DNA from: Tubulanus polymorphus
Taxonomy: Eukaryota; Nemertea; Palaeonemertea; Tubulaniformes; Tubulanidae
Length of the DNA stretch: 64,000 nt
Direction of reading: 5' to 3'
Assembly (NCBI RefSeq): GCF_964204645.1
Contig: NC_134036.1
Span: 6,833,600-6,897,599, forward strand
The position numbers and the translations under genes are program-made. Positions 33,999 through 44,764 of the stretch are shown here, one piece after another. Each line of letters opens with the position of its first letter. Within the stretch, counting starts at the first letter, position 1. Under the pieces are notes generated by a model. That model was not told the origin of the DNA. It ran no database searches and saw only the letters and a program-made list of their open reading frames with translations.

Positions 33999-34680
33999 AA
34001 CACCTATCTTTCTAAAATTTCAGGTTACAGCATTTAGTGGTGGGAGGAAAAATTCCTCCCTAAATCAATATACTTTGAATCTAAGACTCGGGTTCGTTTT
34101 CCTTCAGTTGACAAATGACAATATTTCGAATATCAGACCAGGTCCATTTTCCTTCGTTTGACCATGGACGTATAAACTAGATTATACGTCGATGGTTTGA
34201 CATAGGGAGGAACATTCCTCCCGACGTCGATACTTTGAATATCAGACCTGAAGGTCAAATTCTCTTCGTTTGACCTTGGGAGGAATATTCCTCCCAAAGT
34301 CAATTGTTAAAATATCGGGCCCCTTGGTCAAGTTTCCATCGATTGACATTGGGAGGAATATTCCTCCCGCAGTCAATTTTCACAATAGCAGTCCTCTTAA
34401 TTGGTGACACTCAAAGAACGCGCGGCTCAGATTTCTATTGTGCGCCTATCGCGCTGCGTGTGAATCACTTACGTAATCTTTTCTGTAAATGTGAAGACCT
34501 CGGGGGCATTATGTTCTCTAAAGCCCAATATTATCCCAAATTCCGGACTGTTAATAGGTTGATTTTACGGCAGAGTCGACATGTTTCAATAAACTTTTAA
34601 CTGTTCATTTATGAATATTTGAAGACTTATGAACTAAAAATTAGTTAAATTTATGATACATTTTGAGAAAGTCACAAAAC
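33999..34680 (-). repeat. Right TIR with palindrome array
   Basis: Reverse complement of the left TIR. GGGAGGAATATTCCTCCC is perfect at 34278-34295 and 34351-34368, with one-base variants at 34205-34222 and 34042-34060. It is about 85 bp longer than the left TIR, including a segment (about 34165-34195) with its own ACGTATAAACTAGATTATAC near-palindrome. Outer portions of the two TIRs are similar enough to align without gaps for tens of bases at a time. Confidence 0.85.
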
Positions 34681-37600
34681 AGTAGGTCGGTCGTCCATCC
34701 GTTCGTCAGTGTGCCGGCGGTGGTTGTTCGAAAAACGACTAAGTGCTGACCGGGCCTTGATCAGCGTTACGACCCGGAGCAGTGAGGGAGGGAGGGAGGC
34801 AGTAGGTCGGTCGTCCGTCCGTTCGTCAGTGTGCCGGCGGTGGTAGGTCGAAAAACGATTAAGTGCTGTCCGGGCCTTGATCGGCGTTACGACCCGGTGC
34901 AGTGAGGGAGGGAGGGAAGCAGTAGGTCGGTCGCCCGACCGTTCGTCAGTGTGCCGGCGGTGGTTGTTCGAAAAACGACTAAGTGCTGACCGGGCCTTGA
35001 TCAGCGTTACGACCCGGCACCGGTCAGGGAGGGAAGGAGGGTGGCAGTAGGTCGGTCGTCCGTCCGTTCGTCAGTGTGCCGGCGGTGGTGGTTCGAAAAA
35101 CGACTAAGTGCTGACTGGGCCTTGATCAGCGTTACGACCCGGAGCAGTGAGGGAGGGAGGGAGGGAGGCAGTAGGTCGGTCGTCCGTCCGTTCGTCAGTG
35201 TGCCGGCAGTGCTGGTTGTTCGAAAAACGACTAAGTGCTGACCGGGCTTTGATCAGCGTTACGACCCAGTATCGGTCAGGGAGGGAGGGAGGCAGTAGGT
35301 CGGTCGTCCGTCCGTTCGTCAGTGTGCCGGCGGTGGTTGTTCGAAAAACGACTAAGTGCTGACCGGGCCTTGATCAGCGTTACGACCCGGAGCAGTGAGG
35401 GAGGGAGGAAGGCAGTAGGTGGGTCGTCCGTCCGTTCGTCAGTGTGCCGGCAGTGCTGGTTGTTCGAAAAACGATTAAGTGCTGACCCGGCCTTGATCAG
35501 CGATACGACCCGGTGCAGTGAGGGAGGGAGGGAGGCAGTAGGTCGGTCGTCCGTCCGTTTGTCAGTGTGCCGGCTGTGATGATTGTTCGAAAAACGACTA
35601 AGTGCTGACCGGGCCTTGATCAGCGATACGACCCGGTGCAGTGAGGGAGGGAGGGAGGCAGTAGGTCGGTCGTCCGTCCGTTCGTCAGTGTGCCGGCAGT
35701 GCTGGTTGTTCGAAAAACGACTAAGTGCTGACCGGGCCTTGATCAGCGTTACGACCCGGTGCAGTGAGGGAGGGAGGGAGGCAGTAGGTCGGTCGTCCAT
35801 CCGTTCGTCAGTGTGCCGGCGGTGGTTGTTCGAAAAACGACTAAGTGCTGACCGGGCCTTGATCAGCGTTACGACCCGGAGCAGTGAGGGAGGGAGGGAG
35901 GCAGTAGGTCGGTCGTCCGTCCGTTCGTCAGTGTGCCGGCAGTGATGGTTGTTCGAAAAACGACTAAGTGCTGACCGGGCCATGATCAGCGTTACGACCC
36001 GGCGCAGTGAGGGAGGGAGGCAGGCACCAGGAGAGTCGTCGCCGGTAAGGGAGGGAGGGAGGGAGGCAGTAGGTCGGTCGTCCGTCCTTTCGTCAGTGTG
36101 CCGGCAGTGATGGTTGTTCGAAAAACGACTAAGTGCTGACCGGGCCTTGATCAGCGTTACGACCCGGCGCAGTGAGGGAGGGAGGCAGGCACCAGGACAG
36201 TCGTCCGCCCGTTAGTCAGTCTGCCGGCATTGGTGGTTCGAAACACGACTAAGTGCTGACCGGGCCTTGATCAGCGTTACGACCCGGCGCAGTGAGGGAG
36301 GGAGGCAGGCACCAGGAGAGTCGTCGCCGGTAAGGGAGGGAGGGAGGGAGGCAGTAGGTCGGTCATCCGTCCGTTCGTCAGTGTGCCGGCGGTGGTTGTT
36401 CGAAAAACGACTAAGTGCTGACCGGGCCTTGATCAGCGTTACGACCCGGCGCAGTGAGGGAGGGAGGCAGGCACCAGGACAGTCGTCCGCCCGTTAGTCA
36501 GTCTGCCGGCATTGGTGGTTCGAAACACGACTAAATGCTGACCGGGCCTTGATCAGCGTTACGACACGGCGCCGGTAAGGGAGGGAGGGAGGGAGGCAGT
36601 AGGTCGGTCGTCCGTCCGTTCGTCAGTGTGCCGGCGGTGGTTGTTCGAAAAACGACTAAGTGCTGACCGGGCCTTGATCAGCGTTACGACCCGGAGCAGT
36701 GAGGGAGGGAGGGAGGGAGGCAGTAGGTCGGTCGTCCGTCCGTTCGTCAGTGTGCCGGCAGTGCTGGTTGTTCGAAAAACGACTAAGTGCTGACCGGGCC
36801 TTGATCAGCGTTACGACCCGGAGCAGTGAGGGAGGGAGGGAGGCAGTAGGTCGGTAGTCCGTCCGTTCGTCAGTGTGCCGGCAGTGATGGTTGTTCGAAA
36901 AACGACTAAGTGCTGACCGGGCCTTGATCAGCGTTACGACCCGGCGCAGTGAGGGAGGGAGGCAGGCACCAGGAGAGTCGTCGCCGGTAAGGGAGGGAGG
37001 GAGGGAGGCAGTAGGTCGGTCGTCCGTCCTTTCGTCAGTGTGCCGGCAGTGATGGTTGTTCGAAAAACGACTAAGTGCTGACCGGGCCTTGATCAGCGTT
37101 ACGACCCGGCGCAGTGAGGGAAAGAGGCAGGCACCAGGACAGTCGTCCGCCCGTTAATCAGTCTGCCGGCATTGGTGGTTCGAAACACGACTAAGTGCTG
37201 ACCGGGCCTTGATCAGCGTTACGACCCGGCGCCGGTAAGGGAGGGAGGGAGGGAGGGAGGCAGTAGGTCGGTCGTCCGTCCGTTTGTCAGTGTGCCGGCA
37301 GTGATGGTTGTGCAAAAAACGACTAAGGGCTGACCGGGCCTTGATCAGCATTACGACCCGGAGCAGTGAGGGAGGGAGGGAGGGAGGCAGTAGGTCGGTC
37401 GTCCGTCCGTTTGTCAGTGTGCCGGCAGTGATGGTTGTTCGAAAAACGACAAAGGGCTGACCGGGCCTTGATCAGCGTTACGACCCGGAGCAGTGAGGGA
37501 GGGAGGGAGGCAGTAGGTAGGTCGTCCGTCCGTTTGTCAGTGTGCCTGCAGTGATGGTTGTTCGAAAAACGACTAAGTGCTGACCGGGCCTTGATCAGCG

Positions 37601-38491
37601 TTACGACCCTGCGCAGTGAGGGAGGGAGGCAGGCACCAGGACAGTCGTCCGCCCGTTAGTCAGTCTGCCGGCATTGGTGGTTCGAAACACGACTAAGTGC
37701 TGACCGGGCCTTGATCAGCGTTACGACCCGGCGCCGGTAAGGGAGGGAGGGAGGGAGGCAGTAGGTCGGTCGTCTGTCCGTTCGTCAGTGTGCCGGCGTT
37801 GGTTGTTCGAAAAACGACCAAGTGCTGACCAGGCCTCGATCAGCGTTACGAACCGGCACTGGTCAGGGAGGGAGGGAGGGAGGCAGTTGGTCGGTCATCC
37901 GTCCGTTCGTCAGAGTGCCGGCGGTAGTTGTTCGAAAAACGACTTAGTGCTGACCGGGCCTTAATCAGCGTTACGACCCGGTATCGGTCAGGGAGGGAGG
38001 GAGGCAGTAGGTCGGTCGTCCGTCCGTTCGTCAGTGTGCCGGCGGTGGTTGTTCGAAAAACGACTAAGTGCTGACCGGGCCTTGATCAGCGTTACGACCC
38101 GGAGCAGTGAGGGAGGGAGGGAGGGAGGGAGGCAGTAGGTCGGTCGTCCGTCCGTTCGTCAGTGTGCCGGCAGTGCTGGTTGTTCGAAAAACGACTAAGT
38201 GCTGACCGGGCTTTGATCAGCGTTACGACCCGCCCCCGGTAAGGGAGGGAGGGAGGGAGGCAGTAGGTCGGTCGTCTGTCCGTTCGTCAGTGTGCCGGCG
38301 GTGGTTGTTCGAAAAACGACTCAGTGCTGACCGGGCCTTGATCAGCGTTACGACCCGGACCAGTGAGGGAGGGAGGGAGTTTGGCAGTAGGTCGGTCGTC
38401 CGTCCGTTCGTCAGTGTGCCGGCAGTGCTGGTTGTTCGAAAAACAATTAAGTGCTTACCGGGCCTTGATCAGCGTTACGACCCGGAGCAGT

Positions 38492-38611
38492 GAGGGAGGG
38501 AGGGAGGGAGGGAGGGAGGGAGGGAGGGAGGGAGGGAGGGAGGGAGGGAGGGAGGGAGGGAGGGAGGGAGGGAGGGAGGGAGGGAGGGAGGGAGGGAGGG
38601 AGGGAGGGAGG
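38492..38611 (+). repeat. (GGGA)n microsatellite expansion, about 120 bp
   Basis: The GGGA tract of one monomer, normally three to five units, is expanded to about 29-30 uninterrupted units. Flanking satellite (CCGGAGCAGTGA before, GGCAGTAGGTAGG after) is in register. The plus strand is pure purine with dozens of GGG runs, so it fits canonical G-quadruplex and triplex-forming patterns. Confidence 0.95.
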
Positions 38612-38841
38612 CAGTAGGTAGGTCGTCCGTCCGTTCGTCAGTGTGCCGGCAGTGCTGGTTGTTCGAAAAACGAGTAAGTGCTGACCGGGCCTTGATCAGC
38701 ATTACGACCCGGAGCAGTGAGGGAGGGAGGGGGACAGTAGGTCGGTCGTCCGTCCGTTCGTCAGTGTGCCGGCAGTGATGGTTGTTCGAAAAACGACTAA
38801 GGGCTGACCGGGCCTTGATCAGCGTTACGACCCGGAGCAGT

Positions 38842-38972
38842 GAGGGAGGGAGGGAGGGAGGGAGGGAGGGAGGGAGGAAGGGAGGGAGGGAGGGAGGGAG
38901 GGAGGGAGGGAGGGAGGGAGGGAGGGAGGGAGGGAGGGAGGGAGGGAGGGAGGGAGGGAGGGAGGGAGGGAG
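38842..38972 (+). repeat. (GGGA)n microsatellite expansion, about 130 bp
   Basis: This is a second expansion of the same tract, with one interruption (GGAAGG near 38877) and normal satellite on both sides. It lies about 350 bp after the first expansion. Confidence 0.95.
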
Positions 38973-39080
38973 GCAGTAGGTCGGTCGTCCGTCCGTTTGT
39001 CAGTGTGCCGGCAGTGATGGTTGTTCGAAAAACGACTAAGGGCTGACCGGGCCTTGATCAGCGTTACGACCCGGAGCAGT

Positions 39081-39157
39081 GAGGGAGGGAGGGAGGGAGG
39101 GAGGGAGGGAGGGAGGGAGGGAGGGAGGGAGGGAGGGAGGGAGGGAGGGAGGGAGGT
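39081..39157 (+). repeat. (GGGA)n microsatellite expansion, about 75 bp
   Basis: This third, shorter expansion of the same tract is about 240 bp from the second and ends in GGTAGACAGTAGG. The clustering of all three in about 670 bp suggests one unstable founder monomer that was copied. Confidence 0.93.
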
Positions 39158-40859
39158 AGACAGTAGGTCGGTCGTCCGTCCGTTTGTCAGTGTGCCGGCA
39201 GTGATGGTTGTTCGAAAAACGACTAAGGGCTGACCGGGCTTTGATCTGCGTTACGACCCTGCGCAGTGAGGGAGGGAGGCAGGCACCAGGAGAGTCGTCG
39301 CCGGTAAGGGAGGGAGGGAGGGAGGGAGGCAGTAGGACGGTCGTCCGTCCTTTCGTCGGTGTGCCGGCAGTGATGGTTGTTCGAAAAACGACTAAGTGCT
39401 GACCGGGCCTTGATCAGCGTTACGACCCGGCGCAGTGAGGGAAAGAGGCAGGCACCAGGACAGTCGTCTGCCCGTTAGTCAGTCTGCCGGCTTTGGTGGT
39501 TCGAAACACGACTAAGTGCTGACCGGGCCTTGATCAGCGTTACGACCCGGCGCCGGTAAGGGAGGGAGGGAGGGGGACAGTAGGTCGGTCGTCCGTCCGT
39601 GCGTCAGTGTGCCGGCAGTGCTGGTTGTTCGAAAAACGACTAAGTGCTGACCGGGCCTTGATCAGCGTTACGACCCGGAGCAGTGAGGGAGGGAGGGGGA
39701 CAGTAGGTCGGTCGTCCGTCCGTTCGTAAGTGTGCCGGCGGTGGTTCTTCGAAAAAACGACTAAGTGCTGACCGGGCCTAGATCAGCGTTACGACCGGGT
39801 GCAGTGAGGGAGGAGGGAGGCAGTAGGTCAGTCGTCCGTCCGTTCGTCAGTGTGCCGGCAGTGCTGGTTGTTCGAAAAACGACTAAGTGCTGACCGGGCC
39901 TTGATCAGCGTTACGACCCGGAGCAGTGAGGGAGGGAGGGAGGCAGTAGGTCGGTCGTCCGTCCGTTCGTAAGTGTGCCGGCGGTGGTTCTTCAAAAAAA
40001 CGACTAAGTGCTGACCGGGCCTTGAACAGCGTTACGACCCGGCGCTGGTCAGGGAGGGAGGGAGGGAGGCAGTAGATCGGTCGTCCATCCGTTCGTCAGT
40101 GTGCCGGCGGTGGTAGTTCGAAAAACGACTAGAGTGCTGACCGGGCCTTGATCAGCGTTACGACCCGGCACCGGTCAGGGAGGGAGGGAGGGTGGCAGTA
40201 GGTCGGTCGTCCGTCCGTTCGTCAGTGTGCCGGCGGTGGTGGTTCGAAAAACGACTAAGTGCTGACCGGGCCTTGATCAGCGTTATGACCCGGCACCGGT
40301 GAGGGAGGGAGGGATGGAGGCAGTAGGTCGGTCGTCCGTCCGTTCGTCAGAGTGCCGGCAGTGCTGGTGGTTCGAAAAACGACTAAGTGCTGACCGGGCC
40401 TTGATCAGCGTTACGACCCGGAGCAGTGAGGGAGGGAGGAAGGCAGTAGGTGGGTCGTCCGTCCGTTCGTCAGTGTGCCGGCAGTGCTGGTTGTTCGAAA
40501 AACGAGTAAGTGCTGACCGGGCCTTGATCAGCGATACGACCCGGTGCAGTGAGGGAGGGAGGGAGGGAGGCAGCAGGTCGGTCGTCCGTCCGTTCGTCAG
40601 TGTGCCGGCGGTGGTTGTTGGAAAAACGACTAAGGGCTGACCGGGCCTTGATCAGCGTTACGACCCGGAGCAGTGAGGGAGGGAGGGAGGCAGTAGGTCG
40701 GTCGTCCGTCCGTTCGTCAGTGTGCCGGCGGTGGTTCTTCGAAAAAACGACTAAGTGCTGACCGGGCCTTGATCAGCGTTACGACCCGGCGCTGGTCAGG
40801 GAGGGAGGGAGGCAGTAGGTCGGTCGTCCATCCGTTCGTTAGTGTGCCGCCGGTGGTGG

Positions 40860-43800
40860 TTCGAAAAACGACTAAGTGCTGACTGGGCCTTGATCAGCGT
40901 TACGACTTGGCAACGGCCAGGGAGGGAGGGATGGAGGTAGTAGGTCGGTCGTCCGTCCGTTCGTCAGTGTGCCGGCAGTACTGGTTGTTCGAAAAACAAT
41001 TAAGTGCTGACCGGGCCTTGATCAGCGTTACGACCCGGAGCAGTGAGGGAGGGAGGGAGGCAGTAGGTCGGTCGTCCGTCCGTTCGTCAGTGTGCCGGCA
41101 GTACTGGTTGTTCGAAAAACAATTAAGTGCTGACCGGGCCTTGATCAGCGTTACGACCCGGAGCAGTGAGGGAGGGAGGGAGGGAGGCAGTAGGTCGGTC
41201 GTCCGTCCGTTTGTCAGTGTGCCAGCAGTGATGGTTGTTCGAAAAACGACTAAGGGCTGACCGGGCCTTGATCAGCGTTACGACCCGGAACAGTGAGGGA
41301 GGGAGGGAGTCAGTAGGTAGGTCGTTCGTCCGTTCGTCAGTGTTCCGGCAGTGGTGGTTCGAAAAACGACTAAGTGCTGACCGGGCCTTGATCAGCGTTA
41401 CGATCCGGCACCGGTCAGGGAGGGAGGGAGGGTGGCAGTAGGTCGGTCGTCCGTCCGTTCGTCAGTGTGCCGGCGGTTGTGGTTCGAAAAACGACTAAGT
41501 GCTGACCGGGCCTTGATCAGCGTTACGACCCGGCACTGGTCAGGGAGGGAGGGAGGGAGGAAGGCAGTATATCGGTCATTCGAAAAACGACTAGGTGCTG
41601 ACCGGGCCTTGATCAGCATTACGACCCGCCGCAGTGAGGGAGGGAGAGAGGGAGGCAGTAGGTCGGTCGTCAGTCCGTTCGTCAGTGTGCCGGTGGTAGT
41701 TGTTCGAAAAATGACTAAGTGCTGACCGGGCCTTGATCAGCGTTACGACCCGGCACCGGTCAGGGAGGGAGAGAGGGAGGCAGTAGGTCGGTCGTCCGTC
41801 CGTTCGGCAGTGTGCCGGCGGTAGTTGTTCGAAAAATGACTAAGTGCTGACTGGGCCATGATCAGCGTGACGTTTCGGCACCGGTCAGGGGGGGATGGAG
41901 GTAGTAGGTCGGGCGTCCGTCCGTTCGTCAGTGTGCCGGCAGTGATGGTTGTTCGAAAAACGACTAAGTGCTGTCCGGGCCTTGATCAGCGTTACGATCC
42001 GGCGCCGGTCAGGGAGGGAGGGAGGGGGACAGTAGGTCGGTCGTCCATCCGTTCGTCAGTGTGCCGGCGGTGGTTGTTCGAAAAACGACTAAGGGCTGAC
42101 CGGGCCTTGATCAGCGTTACGACCCGGCACCGATCAGGGAGGGAGGGAGGGTGGCAGTAGGTCGGTCGTCCGTCCATTCGTCAGAGTGCCGGCGGTGGTT
42201 GTTCGAAAAACGACTCAGTGATGACCGGGCCTTGATCAGCGTTACGACCCGGCACTGGTCAGGGAGGGAGGGAGGGAGGAAGGCAGTATATCGGTCATTC
42301 GAAAAACGACTAAGTGCTGACCGGGCCTTGATCAGCATTACGACCCGCCGCAGTGAGGGAGGGAGAGAGGGAGGCAGTAGGTCGGTCGTCAGTCCGTTCG
42401 TCAGTGTGCCGGTGGTAGTTGTTCGAAAAATGACTAAGTGCTGACCGGGCCTTGATCAGCGTTACGACCCGGCACCGGTCAGGGAGGGAGAGAGGGAGGC
42501 AGTAGGTCGGTCGTCCGTCCGTTCGGCAGTGTGCCGGCGGTAGTTGTTCGAAAAATGACTAAGTGCTGACCGGGCCATGATCAGCGTGACGTTTCGGCAC
42601 CGGTCAGGGGGGTATGGAGGTAGTAGGTCGGGCGTCCGTCCTTCGTCAGTGTGCCGGCAGTGATGGTTGTTCGAAAAACGACTAAGTGCTGTCCGGGCCT
42701 TGATCAGCGTTACGATCTGGCGCCGGTCAGGGAGGGAGGGAGGGGGACAGTAGGTCGGTCGTCCATCCGTTCGTCAGTGTGCCGGCGGTGGTTGTTCGAA
42801 AAACGACTAAGGGCTGACCGGGCCTTGATCAGCGTTACGACCCGGAGCAGTGAGGGAGGGAGGGGGACAGTAGGTCGGTCGTCCGTCCGTTCGTCAGTGT
42901 GCCGGCGGTGGTTGTTGGAAAAACGACTAAGGGCTGACCGGGCCTTGATCAGCGTTACGACCCGGAGCAGTGAGGGAGGGAGGGAGGGAGGCAGTTGGTC
43001 GGTCGTCCGTCCGTTCGTCAGTGTGCCGGCGGTGGTTCTTCGAAAAAACGACTAAGTGCTGACCGGGCCTTGATCAGCGTTACGACCCGGCGCTGGTCAT
43101 GGAGGGAGGGAGGCAGTAGGTCGGTCGTCCATCCGTTCGTTTGTGTGCCGCCGGTGGTGGTTCGAAAAACGACTAAGTGCTGACTGGGCCTTGATCAGCG
43201 TTATGACTTGGCAACGGCCAGGGAGGGAGGGATGGAGGTAGTAGGTCGGTCGTCCGTCCGTTCGTCAGTGTGCCGGCAGTACTGGTTGTTCGAAAAACAA
43301 TTAAGTGCTGACCGGGCCTTGATCAGCGTTACGACCCGGAGCAGTGAGGGAGGGAGGGAGGCAGTAGGTCGGTCGTCCGTCCGTTTGTCAGTGTGCCGGC
43401 AGTACTGGTTGTTCGAAAAACAATTAAGTGCTGACCGGGCCTTGATCAGCGTTACGACCCGGAGCAGTGAGGGAGGGAGGGAGGGAGGCAGTAGGTCGGT
43501 CGTCCGTCCGTTTGTCAGTGTGCCAGCAGTGATGGTTGTTCGAAAAACAACTAAGGGCTGACCGGGCCTTGATCAGCGTTACGACCCGGAACAGTGAGGA
43601 GGGAGGGAGTCAGTAGGTAGGTCGTTCGTCCGTTCGTCAGTGTTCCGGCAGTGGTGGTTCGAAAAACGACTAAGTGCTGACCGGGCCTTGATCAGCGTTA
43701 CGATCCGGCACCGTCAGGGAGGGAGGGAGGGTGGCAGTAGGTCGGTCGTCCGTCCGTTCGTCAGTGTGCCGGCGGTTGTGGTTCGAAAAACGACTAAGTG

Positions 43801-44530
43801 CTGACCGGGCCTTGATCAGCGTTACGACCCGGTGCAGTGAGGGAGGGAGGGAGGGAGGAAGGCAGTATATCGGTCATTCGAAAAACGACTAAGTGCTGAC
43901 CGGGCCTTGATCAGCATTACGACCCGCCGCAGTGAGGGAGGGAGAGAGGGAGGCAGTAGGTCGGTCGTCAGTCCGTTCGTCAGTGTGCCGGTGGTAGTTG
44001 TTCGAAAAATGACTAAGTGCTGACCGGGCCTTGATCAGCGTTACGACCCGGCACCGGTCAGGGAGGGAGAGAGGGAGGCAGTAGGTCGGTCGTCCGTCCG
44101 TTTCGGCAGTGTGCCGGCGGTAGTTGTTCGAAAAATGACTAAGTGCTGACCGGGCCATGATCAGCGTGACGTTTCGGCACCGGTCAGGGGGGTATGGAGG
44201 TAGTAGGTCGGGCGTCCGTCCGTTCGTCAGTGTGCCGGCAGTGATGGTTGTTCGAAAAACGACTAAGTGCTGTCCGGGCCTTGATCAGCGTTACGATCCG
44301 GCGCCGGTCAGGGAGGGAGGGAGGGGGACAGTAGGTCGGTCGTCCATCCGTTCGTCAGTGTGCCGGCGGTGGTTGTTCGAAAAACGACTAAGGGCTGACC
44401 GGGCCTTGTTCAGCGTTACGACCCGGCACCGGTCAGGGAGGGAGGGAGGGTGGCAGTAGGTCGGTCGTCCGTCCATTCGTCAGAGTGCCGGCGGTGGTTG
44501 TTCGAAAAACGACTAAGTGATGACCGGGCC
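40860..44530 (+). repeat. Higher-order duplication, about 2.3 kb
   Basis: A series starting with the unusual CGACTTGGCAACGGCCAGGG head near 40910 recurs near 43210 (offset about 2300 bp). It carries in the same order the AGTACTGG/CAATTAAG monomers, the TATATCGGTCATTCG short monomer and the GTGACGTTTCGG monomer. The same head appears again near 45790 and, as GGCAATGGCC, near 53270. Within the first copy, about 719 bp (near 41432 and 42151) is itself duplicated. Small indels distinguish the copies. Confidence 0.8.
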
Positions 44531-44764
44531 TTGATCAGCGTTACGACCCGGTGCAGTGAGGGAGGGAGGGAGGGAGGGAGGCAGTAGGCCGGTCGTCCGT
44601 CCGTTTGTCAGTGTGCCGGCAGTGATGGTTGTTCAGAAAACGACTAAGGGCTTACTGGGCCTTGATCAGCGTTACGACCCGGAGCAGTGAGGGAGGGAGG
44701 GAGGCAGTAGGTAGGTCGTCCGTCCGTTTGTCAGTGTGCCGGCAGTAATGGTTGTTCGAAAAAC

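Larger units (their letters stand above)
27674..34680. mobile_element. 7.0-kb element with long terminal inverted repeats
   Basis: The left end (27674 onward, GTTTTGTGACTTTCTC) is the reverse complement of the right end (...GAGAAAGTCACAAAAC at 34680). Similarity continues inward about 594 bp on the left and about 680 bp on the right. The interior of about 5.7 kb is AT-rich and holds nested MITEs and short repeats but no frame longer than about 100 codons and no recognisable transposase, polymerase or integrase. The right end touches the satellite; the left end lies just upstream of the spliced gene. No matching target-site duplication is visible (left flank CTCAAAT, right flank AGTAGGT). It may be a foldback-like or non-autonomous element; the superfamily is unknown. 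Confidence 0.75.

Noticed and set aside
34304-34600. 98-codon frame in the right TIR
   Set aside because: It depends on a non-ATG start, lies in the TIR, and the corresponding left TIR frame differs in length.
27673-34681. Polinton (Maverick) identification of the long-TIR element
   Set aside because: Length and TIRs are in a plausible range, but no DNA polymerase B, integrase, ATPase or capsid gene is present, and the termini do not look typical.
36200-39520. tRNA-like pol III B box (GGTTCGAAAC) in some monomers
   Set aside because: The variant GGTTCGAAACACG fits GWTCRANNC, but there is no A box at proper spacing, no cloverleaf and no T-run terminator; most monomers have GTTCGAAAAA instead.
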